Positions 1 through 5,713 of a DNA stretch of 5,713 nt are shown piece by piece; position 1 is the first letter of the stretch; the number at the start of each line of letters is the position of its first letter. Origin of the DNA: Chloroflexota bacterium (GTDB lineage Bacteria; Chloroflexota; Dehalococcoidia; SM23-28-2; RBG-16-64-32); the NCBI GenBank assembly GCA_022560365.1, contig JADFTG010000098.1, forward strand, positions 1-5,713. Direction: 5' to 3'. Below the pieces are notes generated by a model. The model made no database searches, was not told the DNA's origin, and saw only the letters and a list, made by a program, of their open reading frames with translations. A program made the translations under genes and the position numbers.

Positions 1-70
1 GCTCGACCGGCGGCTCCGCTTCACGGACGAGGTCGACTGGCGCGCAACGTACGATCTGGAGTTGTCGTGA
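1..70 (+). CDS. 3' end of an unidentified protein-coding gene (partial)
   Basis: Reading from position 2, the frame gives 22 residues ending in YDLELS and a TGA stop at 68-70. The codons are GC-rich at the third position, like the neighbouring genes. The stop overlaps the GTG start of the DUF402 gene by four bases (GTGA), the usual arrangement for translationally coupled genes in one operon. The tail is rich in charged residues and has no motif I recognise, so no function is proposed. The gene is cut by the window edge. Confidence 0.55.
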   Translation, partial: LDRRLRFTDEVDWRATYDLELS

Positions 71-645
71 AGCGCTTCTCGCCGGGCGACCGCATCGACA
101 TCCGCGAGGTCTGGGACGGGCGCGCGTGGGAGATACGGCGACCGATCGTCGTCGAAGACACGCCCGACTTGATCGCTGTCTACAACGCACCGGGATCGCC
201 CATCCGGGTGGCTGCGGGCCCGGACGGCGAGCGCCTGCGGCTGCCGCCGCTGAAGTGGTCGATGGCCGACGCATCGATTCCGTCAGACCACCGGATCCTC
301 GGCCTGCACCCGCCGGGATCGAACCACTCCGTCCACGTCGTCTGGGACGACTCGTGGCGCCTGTTGTACTGGTATATCAACCTGGAGGAGGACCGCCAAC
401 GCAACCCGAGCGGTTTCGACTACGAGGAGCACGTCCTCGATCTCGTCGTCGAGCCGGACATGACGTCGTGGCGCTGGAAGGACGAAGACGAGCTGGCGGA
501 GGCGGTCGAACGCGGGTTGTTCACGCCCGAGAAGGCGGCTGATATCCGCACGGAGGGCGAGCGCGCGCTCGAGTGGCTGCTCGCGCGCCGGCCCCCGTAT
601 GACCGGCCCTGGGAGAACTGGCGGCCGCCGCCGGACTGGGCCTGA
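67..645 (+). CDS. DUF402 family protein (FomD/Ntdp-like phosphohydrolase)
   Basis: This 192-residue protein looks like a complete DUF402 member. The family includes Ntdp-type nucleoside di/triphosphatases of Gram-positive bacteria and the FomD hydrolase of fosfomycin biosynthesis, which are divalent-metal-dependent phosphohydrolases. The N-terminal half (about residues 1-95) should form the beta barrel. The diagnostic block follows: WYINLE at 102-107, GFD at 116-118, LDLVVEPD at 124-131, then SWRWKDEDEL at 134-143 and a C-terminal helical segment to about 174. N105, D118, D125, D139 and E142 are likely metal or substrate ligands by family analogy. The proline- and tryptophan-rich tail (residues 176-192) looks disordered. 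GTG at 67 is the start because it overlaps the upstream stop and the N-terminus is family-like. It is probably coupled to the upstream partial gene. The family call is firm; the substrate cannot be told from sequence. Confidence 0.9.
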   Translation: MKRFSPGDRIDIREVWDGRAWEIRRPIVVEDTPDLIAVYNAPGSPIRVAAGPDGERLRLPPLKWSMADASIPSDHRILGLHPPGSNHSVHVVWDDSWRLLYWYINLEEDRQRNPSGFDYEEHVLDLVVEPDMTSWRWKDEDELAEAVERGLFTPEKAADIRTEGERALEWLLARRPPYDRPWENWRPPPDWA

Positions 646-653
646 CAAGCGAA

Positions 654-674
654 AGGCGGCCACGCGGGCCGCCT
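654..674. terminator. GC-rich hairpin between convergent genes, probable bidirectional terminator
   Basis: AGGCGGCC at 654-661 and GGCCGCCT at 667-674 form a perfect 8-bp stem around the loop ACGCG. The hairpin begins nine bases after the DUF402 stop and ends 27 bases before the ferredoxin stop on the other strand, so it sits where both transcripts should end. The T-tract is weak in both directions (TCTTGG on plus, TTTCGCTT on minus). Intrinsic termination is therefore plausible rather than certain. Confidence 0.6.
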
Positions 675-701
675 CTTGGTGTTCGACTCCTGGTGCGCCG
701 T

Positions 702-995
702 CTAGGCAGGCGGATTCAGTTCGTTGATCCGGGCACGCGCGGCCTCCGGGTCTTTGAACCACTGGGCGTTGAGCGCCGTGTACTCCTGCTGCGCCTCCGG
801 CACGTCGTCCTCGGCGAAGATCGCGGTCACTGGACAGACGGGCTCACAGGCGCCGCAGTCAATGCACTCTTCCGGGTCGATGTAGAGAATGCGGTCGCCG
901 GCGGACTCATCCTCGTGGATGCAGTCGACAGGGCAGACCTCGACGCAGGACTTGTCCTTGGTGTCGATGCAGGGGTCAGTAATCGTGTAGGTCAT
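702..995 (-). CDS. fdxA: 7Fe ferredoxin ([3Fe-4S][4Fe-4S])
   Basis: This is a 97-residue low-potential electron carrier of the cytoplasm. The cysteine pattern is that of 7Fe ferredoxins such as Azotobacter FdI, Thermus ferredoxin and mycobacterial FdxC. The first motif is C9-x7-C17-x3-C21-P and the second is C44-x2-C47-x2-C50-x3-C54-P. By homology, C9, C17 and C54 hold the [3Fe-4S] cluster and C21, C44, C47 and C50 hold the [4Fe-4S] cluster. Residue 12, where an 8Fe protein has a ligand cysteine, is Thr. C25 is an extra cysteine also present in relatives. The C-terminal helix (about 66-92) ends at a length normal for the short Thermus-like members. The ATG at 995 is preceded by a purine-rich GGAGAG Shine-Dalgarno (1003-1008), and a separate promoter lies at 1065-1093. 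No partner enzyme is adjacent, so the redox partner is unknown. The symbol follows common usage for this family. Confidence 0.95.
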   Translation of the reverse strand: MTYTITDPCIDTKDKSCVEVCPVDCIHEDESAGDRILYIDPEECIDCGACEPVCPVTAIFAEDDVPEAQQEYTALNAQWFKDPEAARARINELNPPA

Positions 996-1064
996 TGCGG
1001 CTCTCTCCAGGCGGTCGGTTCAAATACGATTTCGTGCGGAAAGCGGTGATTGCCTACCAAATAA

Positions 1065-1093
1065 ACTGTATCGTGGAGGCCTGGCAGGGTCAA
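1065..1093 (-). promoter_or_regulatory. Sigma-70-type promoter for the ferredoxin gene
   Basis: On the minus strand, TTGACC (1088-1093, five of six to the -35 consensus) is followed after exactly 17 bp by TACAGT (1065-1070, four of six, including the key first A and last T). It begins 14 bases past the stop of the upstream unknown gene and would give a leader of about 60 bases before the ferredoxin ATG. This suggests the ferredoxin is transcribed independently of uvrA and the unknown gene. Confidence 0.65.
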
Positions 1094-1107
1094 GACACAG
1101 CCCGTAC

Positions 1108-1617
1108 TCAGCGGCGCCAGACCTGCCACCACCGGCCCCGCCTCTTCTTCGCCTCCGCCGCCGCGCTCCGCTGCTCCGCCAGGACCTCGCGCGCCCGCTG
1201 GGACGGCAGCTCGCGCCGCAGCATCGTCATGTCCTCGGCGAGCACCATCGCGTAAGCTGGATCGCCCGCGATCTCCGGGAACAGCCAGCGCAACCGGTCG
1301 TCGAAGCCCGCCGCAGTCGAACGCGGCCGTGAGCTGCCCGCCGCCATGCTGTCGAACAGCGAATACATCTTGAGCTCGCTCAGCACCGATGAGAACGCCG
1401 TCGAGAGCAGCACCGCCTGCGTCGCGTTCAGGTCGACCGTGGCCGTCTCCTCCTCGATCTGCGCGTCGATCAGCGGCAGCACCTCGGCCAGCCCGTGCGT
1501 GTACTCGCGCATCGAGTCGGGGTCGATCTCGGAGCCAGGCCGCGAGAGATGATAGCTCACCGCCAGCGCCACCAACCGCGCCTGGTGCCGCGGCAGCCGC
1601 ACGGTAAACGTGGTCAT
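1108..1617 (-). CDS. Protein of unknown function with an internal duplication
   Basis: This frame of 169 residues has GC-rich third positions typical of the region and lies on the same strand as uvrA, 62 bp downstream. I do not recognise a family. Residues 3-26 (from TFTVRL) and 58-81 (from TATVDL) align without gaps at 11 of 24 identities, with the shared pattern T-x-T-V-x-L-x3-Q-A-x-L, which suggests two copies of a strand-plus-helix unit 55 residues apart. Residues 32-57 are acidic. The region around 105-140 (DDRLRWLFPEIAGDPAYAMV) is probably helical. The C-terminus is strongly basic and tryptophan-rich (KKRRGRWWQVWRR). There is no signal peptide or membrane span, so it is likely cytoplasmic. 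The open frame extends upstream into uvrA in another frame. I chose the ATG at 1617 because it is the first start after the uvrA stop; no clear Shine-Dalgarno precedes it. It may be co-transcribed with uvrA, as no terminator is visible between them. Confidence 0.72.
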   Translation of the reverse strand: MTTFTVRLPRHQARLVALAVSYHLSRPGSEIDPDSMREYTHGLAEVLPLIDAQIEEETATVDLNATQAVLLSTAFSSVLSELKMYSLFDSMAAGSSRPRSTAAGFDDRLRWLFPEIAGDPAYAMVLAEDMTMLRRELPSQRAREVLAEQRSAAAEAKKRRGRWWQVWRR

Positions 1618-1679
1618 AGCACACGCATGGTACAGCCGACGCCAGCGCCGGTGCCACTTCCACCCGACTTCCGGGAGCT

Positions 1680-4619
1680 CTACTTCACCGCCACCTTCTC
1701 GCGCTTGCGTGGCTTCTTGCGGCCGTTGGCACCCATTCCCAGCTTCGGGCGAAGGTACTTGCCGGTGGCGCTGCGGGGGGCGCGGGCCACCTGCTCCGGC
1801 GTCCCCTCGGCAACGATCTCGCCACCGCCGTCGCCTCCCGCCGGGCCGAGGTCGATGATGTGGTCCGCCTGCTTGATGACGTCGATGTGGTGCTCGATCA
1901 CGAGAACCGTGTTGCCCGCGTCGACGAGCCGGTGGAGGACGCCCATAAGCATGTTCACGTCCTCGAACGAAAGGCCCGTCGTCGGCTCGTCGAGGATGTA
2001 CAGCGTGCGGCCCGTCGCGCGGCGCGACAGCTCCGTCGCCAGCTTGACGCGCTGCGCCTCGCCGCCGGAGATCGTCGTCGCCGGCTGGCCCAGCTTGATG
2101 TAACCGAGGCCGACGTCGTTCAGTGTCGCCAGCTTCGTGCGCACACGCGGGAACGCCTCGAAGAACTCCACGCCCTCGGCGACCGTCATGTCGAGCACTT
2201 CGGCGATGCTCTTGCCACGGAAGAGGATCTCCAGCGCCTCGCGGTTGTAGCGCGCGCCGTGGCAGACCTCGCACGGCACCTCGACGTCCGGCAGGAACTG
2301 CATCTCGATCTGGATGTAGCCGTCGCCCGTGCAGGCCTCGCAGCGGCCGCCCTTCACGTTGAACGAGAAGCGCCCCGCCTTGTAGCCCCGCAGCCGAGAC
2401 TCCGGCACGGAAGCGAACAGCTCGCGGATCGGCGTGAAAAGCCCGGTGTAGGTCGCCGGGTTGGAGCGCGGCGTGCGCCCGATCGGCGACTGGTCGATGA
2501 TTACGACTTTGTCCAGGTGCTCGAGGCCGGTGATCGCGTCAGCCTCACCCGGTCGCTCACGAGCCTTGTAGAGTATCTGCGCGGCCTTGCGCGAGATGAT
2601 GTCCGTCACCAGAGTCGACTTCCCGGACCCCGAGACGCCCGTCACGCAGACGAACATGCCGAGCGGAATGCGCACATTGATGTCCTTGAGGTTGTTCTCA
2701 CGCGCGCCCTCGACGACGACGGCTTTGCCGTTGCCGGGCCGCCGCTGCGCCGGAACGTTGATCTGCTTGCGGCCGCTGAGGTAGGCGCCGGTCGATGAAG
2801 CCTCGCACGCCAAAATCTCACCCAGCGAGCCCTCCGCGACGACGTGGCCGCCGGCAGCGCCCGCACCCGGGCCGAGGTCGACGATCCAGTCCGCGGCGCG
2901 CATCATCGCCTCATCGTGCTCGACGATGAGGACGGTGTTGCCGAGGTCGCGCAGGCGCTTCAGCGTCGCGATCAGGCGCTCGTCATCCGCCGGGTGGAGG
3001 CCGATCGACGGCTCGTCACAGACGTAGAGCACACCCATGAGCGAGGAGCCGATCTGCGTCGCCAGGCGGATGCGCTGCGCCTCGCCGCCGGCCAGCGTCC
3101 GGGTGCGCCGGTCAAGCGTCAGGTAGTCGACGCCAACGTCGCTCAGGAACTTCAGCCGCCCGTGGATCTCCTTCAGTATCTGGTTCGCGATCGTCCGTTC
3201 GCGCTTCGTCAGTGGCGACTTCTCCGCCCGCAGCCGCGTGGCCCAGGCCAGCGCCTGCTCGATCGAGAGCCGCGCCACGTCCGAGATGTTCCGTCCGTCC
3301 ACCGTCACGGCCAACGACTCGGGCTTCAGCCGTGCGCCGTGGCAAGCCGTGCACGGCACCTCCGCCATGTACCTGGCGATCTCGTTGCGAACGTAGTCGG
3401 AGTCGGTCTCCTTGTAGCGGCGCGAGAGGTTCGGGATCACGCCCTCAAATGTCGTGTTCCACTTGTTCTTTTGGCCCCCGTGGCCGGTGTACTGCAGCGT
3501 GATCTCGCCGTCGTCACCGTAGAGGACCAGCTCCAGGTGCTCGGGCTTCATCTTCTTGACCGGCGTGTTCAGGTCGAAGCCGTGCTTGTCGGCCAGCGCG
3601 TTGACCATGCGCATGTACCAAGTCGAGACAGAAGAGGTCCGTGACCACGGAACGATCGCGCCCTCGGCGATCGATAGGCTCTTGTTCTGGACGACGAGCG
3701 TTGGGTCCATCTCCATCTTCATGCCCAGGCCGGTGCACTCGCGGCAGGCGCCGTGCGGGCTGTTGAAGCTGAAGTTGCGCGGCTCCAGTTCGCCGAAGGA
3801 GAGGCCGCAGAAGACGCAGGCGAACTGCTCGGAATACAGCCGCTCCTCCGCCTTCGACTTCTTGTCCTCCAGCAGCTGGACCATGACCGTGCCACCGCCC
3901 AGGCGCAGCGCCGTCTCCACCGAGTCTGAGACACGCGCCCGCTGCGAGTCCGCGTCCTGCCCGTCCTCTCCATCGCCGGGCGGGGCGGCGATGAGACGGT
4001 CCACAACCACCTCGATCGTGTGTCGCTTGTTCTTGTTCAGCTTGATGTCCTCGTCCAGGTCGCGCACGTCGCCGTCGACGCGCACGCGCACGAACCCGGC
4101 CTTGCGGGCGTCCTCGAACACCTTCTGGTACTCGCCCTTGCGGTCCTTCACCACCGGCGCCAGGATCATCAGCCGCCGGCCGAGTGGGACGTCGAGCACC
4201 GCGTCCACGATCTGCTGCACCGTCTGCTTTTCGATCGGCCGCTCGCACTCCGGGCAGTGCGGGCGCCCGGCGCGCGCGTACAGGAGCCGGAGGTAGTCGT
4301 AGATCTCGGTCTGCGTGGCGACCGTCGACCGCGGGTTGCGGGAAGCGCCCTTCTGGTCGATCGAGATCGCTGGCGAGAGGCCGTCAATGTGGTCGACGTC
4401 CGGCTTCTCCATCAGGCCCAGGAACTGCCGGGCGTAGGCGGAGAGCGATTCGACGTAGCGCCGCTGCCCTTCCGCGTAGATCGTGTCGAAGGCGAGCGAC
4501 GACTTGCCGGAGCCGGAGACGCCCGTCAGCACGACGAGCTTGTCGCGCGGGATGTGAACGTCGATGTTCTTGAGATTGTGCTCACGCGCACCGCGAACGA
4601 CTATGGCGTCAAGGGGCAT
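1680..4619 (-). CDS. uvrA: Excinuclease ABC subunit A (UvrA)
   Basis: UvrA is the damage-sensing ATPase of nucleotide excision repair. As a dimer it scans DNA, loads UvrB at lesions and leaves before UvrC cuts. At 979 residues it is complete and slightly longer than E. coli UvrA (940). First ATPase: Walker [10 protein letters not shown] at 33-41, signature LAGGEAQR at 509-516, Walker B with D535/E536, H568. Second ATPase: Walker [10 protein letters not shown] at 661-669, signature SGGEAQR at 851-857, Walker B with D877/E878, H910. Zinc modules: C268/C271 with C292/C295, and C760/C763 with C783/C786. C122/C125 and C423/C426 probably form a further module. Oddities are Ala for Ser in the first ABC signature (A510), TTGLSFED instead of the usual TTGLHFED near 880-887, an acidic linker at 213-225, and a basic lysine/arginine-rich tail (967-979). 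The ATG at 4619 has GGAAGGA (4626-4632) six bases upstream. uvrB and uvrC are not in this window. Confidence 0.99.
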   Translation of the reverse strand: MPLDAIVVRGAREHNLKNIDVHIPRDKLVVLTGVSGSGKSSLAFDTIYAEGQRRYVESLSAYARQFLGLMEKPDVDHIDGLSPAISIDQKGASRNPRSTVATQTEIYDYLRLLYARAGRPHCPECERPIEKQTVQQIVDAVLDVPLGRRLMILAPVVKDRKGEYQKVFEDARKAGFVRVRVDGDVRDLDEDIKLNKNKRHTIEVVVDRLIAAPPGDGEDGQDADSQRARVSDSVETALRLGGGTVMVQLLEDKKSKAEERLYSEQFACVFCGLSFGELEPRNFSFNSPHGACRECTGLGMKMEMDPTLVVQNKSLSIAEGAIVPWSRTSSVSTWYMRMVNALADKHGFDLNTPVKKMKPEHLELVLYGDDGEITLQYTGHGGQKNKWNTTFEGVIPNLSRRYKETDSDYVRNEIARYMAEVPCTACHGARLKPESLAVTVDGRNISDVARLSIEQALAWATRLRAEKSPLTKRERTIANQILKEIHGRLKFLSDVGVDYLTLDRRTRTLAGGEAQRIRLATQIGSSLMGVLYVCDEPSIGLHPADDERLIATLKRLRDLGNTVLIVEHDEAMMRAADWIVDLGPGAGAAGGHVVAEGSLGEILACEASSTGAYLSGRKQINVPAQRRPGNGKAVVVEGARENNLKDINVRIPLGMFVCVTGVSGSGKSTLVTDIISRKAAQILYKARERPGEADAITGLEHLDKVVIIDQSPIGRTPRSNPATYTGLFTPIRELFASVPESRLRGYKAGRFSFNVKGGRCEACTGDGYIQIEMQFLPDVEVPCEVCHGARYNREALEILFRGKSIAEVLDMTVAEGVEFFEAFPRVRTKLATLNDVGLGYIKLGQPATTISGGEAQRVKLATELSRRATGRTLYILDEPTTGLSFEDVNMLMGVLHRLVDAGNTVLVIEHHIDVIKQADHIIDLGPAGGDGGGEIVAEGTPEQVARAPRSATGKYLRPKLGMGANGRKKPRKREKVAVK

Positions 4620-4625
4620 TTCGGG

Positions 4626-4632
4626 TCCTTCC
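4626..4632 (-). promoter_or_regulatory. Ribosome binding site of uvrA
   Basis: The minus strand reads GGAAGGA six bases before the ATG at 4619. It fixes the uvrA start, which also matches the conserved UvrA N-terminus. Confidence 0.8.
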
Positions 4633-4666
4633 AGGGGCCGGTGAACCTGCTCCGGCTCAACGGATT

Positions 4667-4695
4667 ATTGTAAGTGCCGCACCGATTTAGAACAA
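4667..4695 (-). promoter_or_regulatory. Sigma-70-type promoter for uvrA
   Basis: On the minus strand, TTGTTC (4690-4695) is followed after 17 bp by TACAAT (4667-4672, five of six to the -10 consensus). Only the TTG of the -35 matches, so promoter strength may depend on the -10. The leader to the ATG would be about 40 bases. The -35 hexamer lies within the LexA-like dyad at 4688-4703. Confidence 0.6.
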
Positions 4696-4703
4696 GAGTT
4701 TTA
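4688..4703. promoter_or_regulatory. Possible LexA (SOS) operator over the uvrA -35 element
   Basis: The plus strand reads TAGAAC-AAGA-GTTTTA, an inverted repeat with five of six arm positions paired. It matches the Gram-positive/actinobacterial SOS box core GAAC-N4-GTTC at seven of eight positions (GTTT in place of GTTC). uvrA is a classical SOS gene in many bacteria, and LexA bound here would cover the -35 hexamer. The assignment rests on motif plus gene identity only; LexA is not in the window. Confidence 0.5.
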
Positions 4704-4750
4704 GTGCCACACCCACGGACTTCCGGCGATCTGGCTCCTGCGCTTCCGTT

Positions 4751-4800
4751 AACGCTCGGTAAACGCTCGGTAAAACGTCAAGTAGCCGCCTCCAAACGCT
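4751..4800. repeat. Helically phased AACGCT repeats in the divergent intergenic region
   Basis: The 11-mer AACGCTCGGTA occurs twice in perfect tandem (4751-4761 and 4762-4772). The core AACGCT recurs at 4795-4800. Start-to-start distances are 11 and 33 bp, multiples of about one helical turn, so all three copies would face the same side of the DNA. They lie about 90-140 bp upstream of the predicted uvrA transcription start and 100-150 bp before the start of the divergent membrane-protein gene. A regulator site array is possible, but a simple slippage duplication of 11 bp would explain the first two copies. Confidence 0.45.
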
Positions 4801-4828
4801 CTAACACACGTTGGTTCGTGCCGTCTAA

Positions 4829-5545
4829 TCAACTAAGGGACGATGAGACCGTCCGAAACAGGCGTGCCGGGGGGCACCGCAAGAGAACAGGGGTCTGATA
4901 GTGGCAGATATCGTTAGCGATCCGGAGGACGAGCTGGGCCAGTGGCGCCCCGGCTCGTTCATCTTCTTCAGGATACTCGTCTTCATCGTCTCCGTTTCGG
5001 CGATCGCCGGTGTTGTGGCGGCACACTTCCAACTCGAGGGCGATCCCCTTGCGCCAGCCCTGGCCATCGGCGCCGTCGTCGGTCTTGCCATCTCCGTCCA
5101 GGCGATGCTCGCACTCATCCAGGCACGGATCGCCAGCAAGCGCGATCGCACCGCCACCCCAGCCGGCCATTATCTTGATATCAGAATCTGCATAACGACG
5201 TTTTGTTTCCTTGCTGCCTTTAACCAGTTGTTTCCTGTTCGAGCGGGTTTCGATTCGAGTGTCGAATGAGTCAAAAACTGTAACGCTCATGATTTTTAAT
5301 GGGGAATCAGAGAGATTCTCGAAACGCAGGAGGAACTCATCCCAGTCTGCATTTTTTGCCCAGGCGCCCGGGCCAAGACGTACGATCACCCAATCCAGCG
5401 TTGCGACGAGGCGTTCGTCCGATGCCGAGGCAATGGGTTTCGCAATTTGATAGGGCTCAGGCTCTTTAATCAGTCTGGTGCCTTTACTGCAGCCTGAGAG
5501 GACAACAATGAATACGCAGGCAATGAATATGGCTGCTTTTTGCAT
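4829..5545 (-). CDS. Putative lipoprotein, 3' part apparently replaced by unrelated sequence
   Basis: The frame is open for 238 residues from ATG 5545, but only about residues 1-138 (5545 down to about 5132) look native. Residues 1-18 form a signal peptide with lipobox LSGC (16-19), so C19 would be the lipidated residue. Ser at +2 would favour outer-membrane sorting in a Gram-negative host. A mature domain follows, with ATLDWVIVRLGPGAWAKNADWDE (48-70, here in parts: GPGAWAKN at 58-65, NADWDE at 65-70), FENLSDSPLKI (75-85), a DSF-x-TRIE stretch (92-99) and LVKGSKETKRRY (107-118). It resembles a proteobacterial lipoprotein family I have seen as hypothetical proteins; no function is known to me. 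The glycine-rich segment near 128-138 may begin a further hydrophobic stretch. Beyond that, the translation is the antisense of the membrane-protein gene and is rich in acidic residues and cysteine. No Shine-Dalgarno precedes the start. Codon use is less GC-biased than the left side of the window. Confidence 0.6.
   Translation of the reverse strand: MQKAAIFIACVFIVVLSGCSKGTRLIKEPEPYQIAKPIASASDERLVATLDWVIVRLGPGAWAKNADWDEFLLRFENLSDSPLKIMSVTVFDSFDTRIETRSNRKQLVKGSKETKRRYADSDIKIMAGWGGGAIALAGDPCLDECEHRLDGDGKTDDGADGQGWRKGIALELEVCRHNTGDRRNGDDEDEYPEEDERAGAPLAQLVLRIANDICHYQTPVLLRCPPARLFRTVSSSLS
4901..5269 (+). CDS. Small two-helix membrane protein, 3' end apparently lost
   Basis: The frame reads 122 residues from GTG 4901, with an AGGGG Shine-Dalgarno at 4889-4893, seven bases upstream. 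After an acidic N-terminus (DPEDELGQW), residues about 20-43 (FIFFRILVFIVSVSAIAGVV and on) and 52-78 (APALAIGAVVGLAISVQAML and on) form two membrane helices. A basic stretch, ARIASKRDR, follows. The second helix and basic tail recall the end of DUF1003-type inner membrane proteins, but I would not assign the family on this. Up to about residue 89 the third positions are GC-rich. From about 5165 on they lose that bias, and the remaining residues (HYLDIRICITTFCF and on) are antisense to the lipoprotein gene. So only 4901 to about 5165 is credible as native coding sequence. The true stop is missing because of the junction near 5150. Confidence 0.6.
   Translation: MADIVSDPEDELGQWRPGSFIFFRILVFIVSVSAIAGVVAAHFQLEGDPLAPALAIGAVVGLAISVQAMLALIQARIASKRDRTATPAGHYLDIRICITTFCFLAAFNQLFPVRAGFDSSVE
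5130..5170. other. Junction between two unrelated sequences (chimera or recombination point)
   Basis: Two convergent genes both lose their natural 3' ends here, and the GC content drops from 42/60 (5101-5160) to 26/60 (5161-5220). The membrane-protein reading looks native up to about 5165 and the lipoprotein reading down to about 5132. Both proteins look natural across some 30 bp of overlap, as expected if two molecules were joined at a short shared sequence. No inverted terminal repeats, target duplication or att-like site is visible. Confidence 0.55.
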
Positions 5546-5618
5546 CAGTTATTTACATTGGTGCCGTGTTATTGCAAATCGACAGGTTTGATTATGTCGA
5601 TGTTGTCTATATCACTAT

Positions 5619-5647
5619 AGTATAAGACTAAGCATCTGGCGCCACAA
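5619..5647 (-). promoter_or_regulatory. Sigma-70-type promoter for the lipoprotein gene
   Basis: On the minus strand, TTGTGG (5642-5647) is followed after 17 bp by TATACT (5619-5624, five of six to the -10 consensus). The leader would be about 67 bases. The -10 sits inside a short palindrome, ACTATAGT (5614-5621), which may be chance in AT-rich sequence. Confidence 0.5.
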
Positions 5648-5690
5648 TTAGGCTAAATGAGAAATATTTGGAAACCGGGAATGTCCGCTT

Positions 5691-5708
5691 CGGGTCGTTA
5701 GCGACCCG
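5691..5708. repeat. Inverted repeat at the window's right end
   Basis: CGGGTCG (5691-5697) and CGACCCG (5702-5708) form a perfect 7-bp stem with a TTAG loop. It is preceded by ATGTCCGCTT. It lies upstream of the lipoprotein promoter. It could be the terminator of a gene beyond the edge, or part of a dispersed intergenic repeat. No T-run follows within the visible bases. Confidence 0.45.
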
Positions 5709-5713
5709 TCGTC

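Larger units (their letters stand above)
4620..4900. other. Divergent intergenic region between uvrA and the membrane-protein gene
   Basis: This 281-bp stretch holds the uvrA Shine-Dalgarno, promoter and LexA-like dyad, and the AACGCT repeats. Two small inverted repeats lie nearer the divergent gene: GGACG/CGTCC (4838-4842 with 4850-4854) and GTGCC/GGCAC (4864-4868 with 4873-4877). I find no convincing plus-strand -10/-35 pair and no convincing small gene. Confidence 0.6.

Noticed and set aside
992..1663. Minus-strand open frame of 223 residues overlapping the unknown gene
   Set aside because: It is an alternate frame of the 1108-1617 gene and runs across the ferredoxin promoter. The composition is that of a shadow frame.
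1618..2274. N-terminal extension of the unknown 169-residue protein to 388 residues
   Set aside because: The extension overlaps uvrA in another frame and has the low-complexity Arg/Ala/Gly make-up of a shadow frame. The native protein begins at the ATG at 1617, after the uvrA stop.
1860..2798. Long plus-strand open frame (312 residues) opposite uvrA, and similar frames at 2844-3644, 3556-4296 and 4020-4673
   Set aside because: These are antisense shadows of uvrA created by high GC content. They are arginine- and alanine-rich and have no recognisable domains.
4838..4877. Two small hairpins (GGACG/CGTCC and GTGCC/GGCAC) as a terminator or riboswitch
   Set aside because: The stems are only 5 bp, no T-run follows, and no conserved riboswitch core is visible.
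4674..4898. Plus-strand open frame of 74 residues in the region upstream of the membrane-protein gene
   Set aside because: It has a GTG start with no Shine-Dalgarno and a composition of mostly basic residues. It overlaps the uvrA LexA-like site and the repeats. It looks like chance coding in an intergenic region.
5130..5170. Insertion sequence or phage attachment site at the composition break
   Set aside because: I see no inverted terminal repeats, target-site duplication, transposase, integrase or tRNA near the break.
1..5713. CRISPR array, toxin-antitoxin pair or defence system
   Set aside because: No regularly spaced repeats and no matching protein motifs are present on either strand.

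Overview
The window is about 5.7 kb. Positions 1 to roughly 5160 are GC-rich bacterial DNA with strongly GC-biased third codon positions. From about 5165 to the end, base composition drops sharply: 42 of 60 bases are G/C in 5101-5160, but only 26 of 60 in 5161-5220. The GC-rich part fits a high-GC member of the Terrabacteria side of the tree, such as Chloroflexota or Actinomycetota. The reasons are a Thermus/Mycobacterium-type 7Fe ferredoxin, a DUF402 protein, and a possible LexA site of the Gram-positive GAAC-N4-GTTC form in front of uvrA. This placement is an inference of moderate to low confidence. The lower-GC right end carries a lipoprotein that looks proteobacterial.

Layout. Positions 1-70 hold the last codons of an unidentified plus-strand gene, which overlaps by four bases (GTGA) the start of a DUF402-family metallo-phosphohydrolase (67-645). 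A perfect 8-bp GC-rich hairpin at 654-674 separates it from a convergent minus-strand series. Read from right to left, that series is uvrA (4619-1680), a 169-residue protein of unknown function with an internal duplication (1617-1108), and a 7Fe ferredoxin (995-702). The ferredoxin has a good sigma-70-type promoter of its own (1065-1093) just after the stop of the unknown gene. uvrA has a TTGTTC-17-TACAAT promoter (4667-4695). An imperfect LexA-like dyad lies across its -35 element, so SOS control is likely. Further upstream are three AACGCT copies spaced 11 and 33 bp, two of them inside a perfect 11-bp tandem repeat.

Right end. A plus-strand gene for a small two-helix membrane protein starts at 4901, and a minus-strand lipoprotein gene starts at 5545. 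They run toward each other and both lose their natural 3' ends near 5130-5170, exactly where the base composition shifts. Each frame stays open only by running antisense through the other gene. The simplest reading is a junction of two unrelated sequences, either an assembly chimera or a recombination/transfer endpoint. The lipoprotein has its own sigma-70-like promoter (5619-5647), and the window ends in a 7-bp perfect hairpin.

uvrA is the one gene whose pathway is certain (nucleotide excision repair). The other genes show no clear functional tie to it. I see no CRISPR array, tRNA, rRNA, transposase or defence system.
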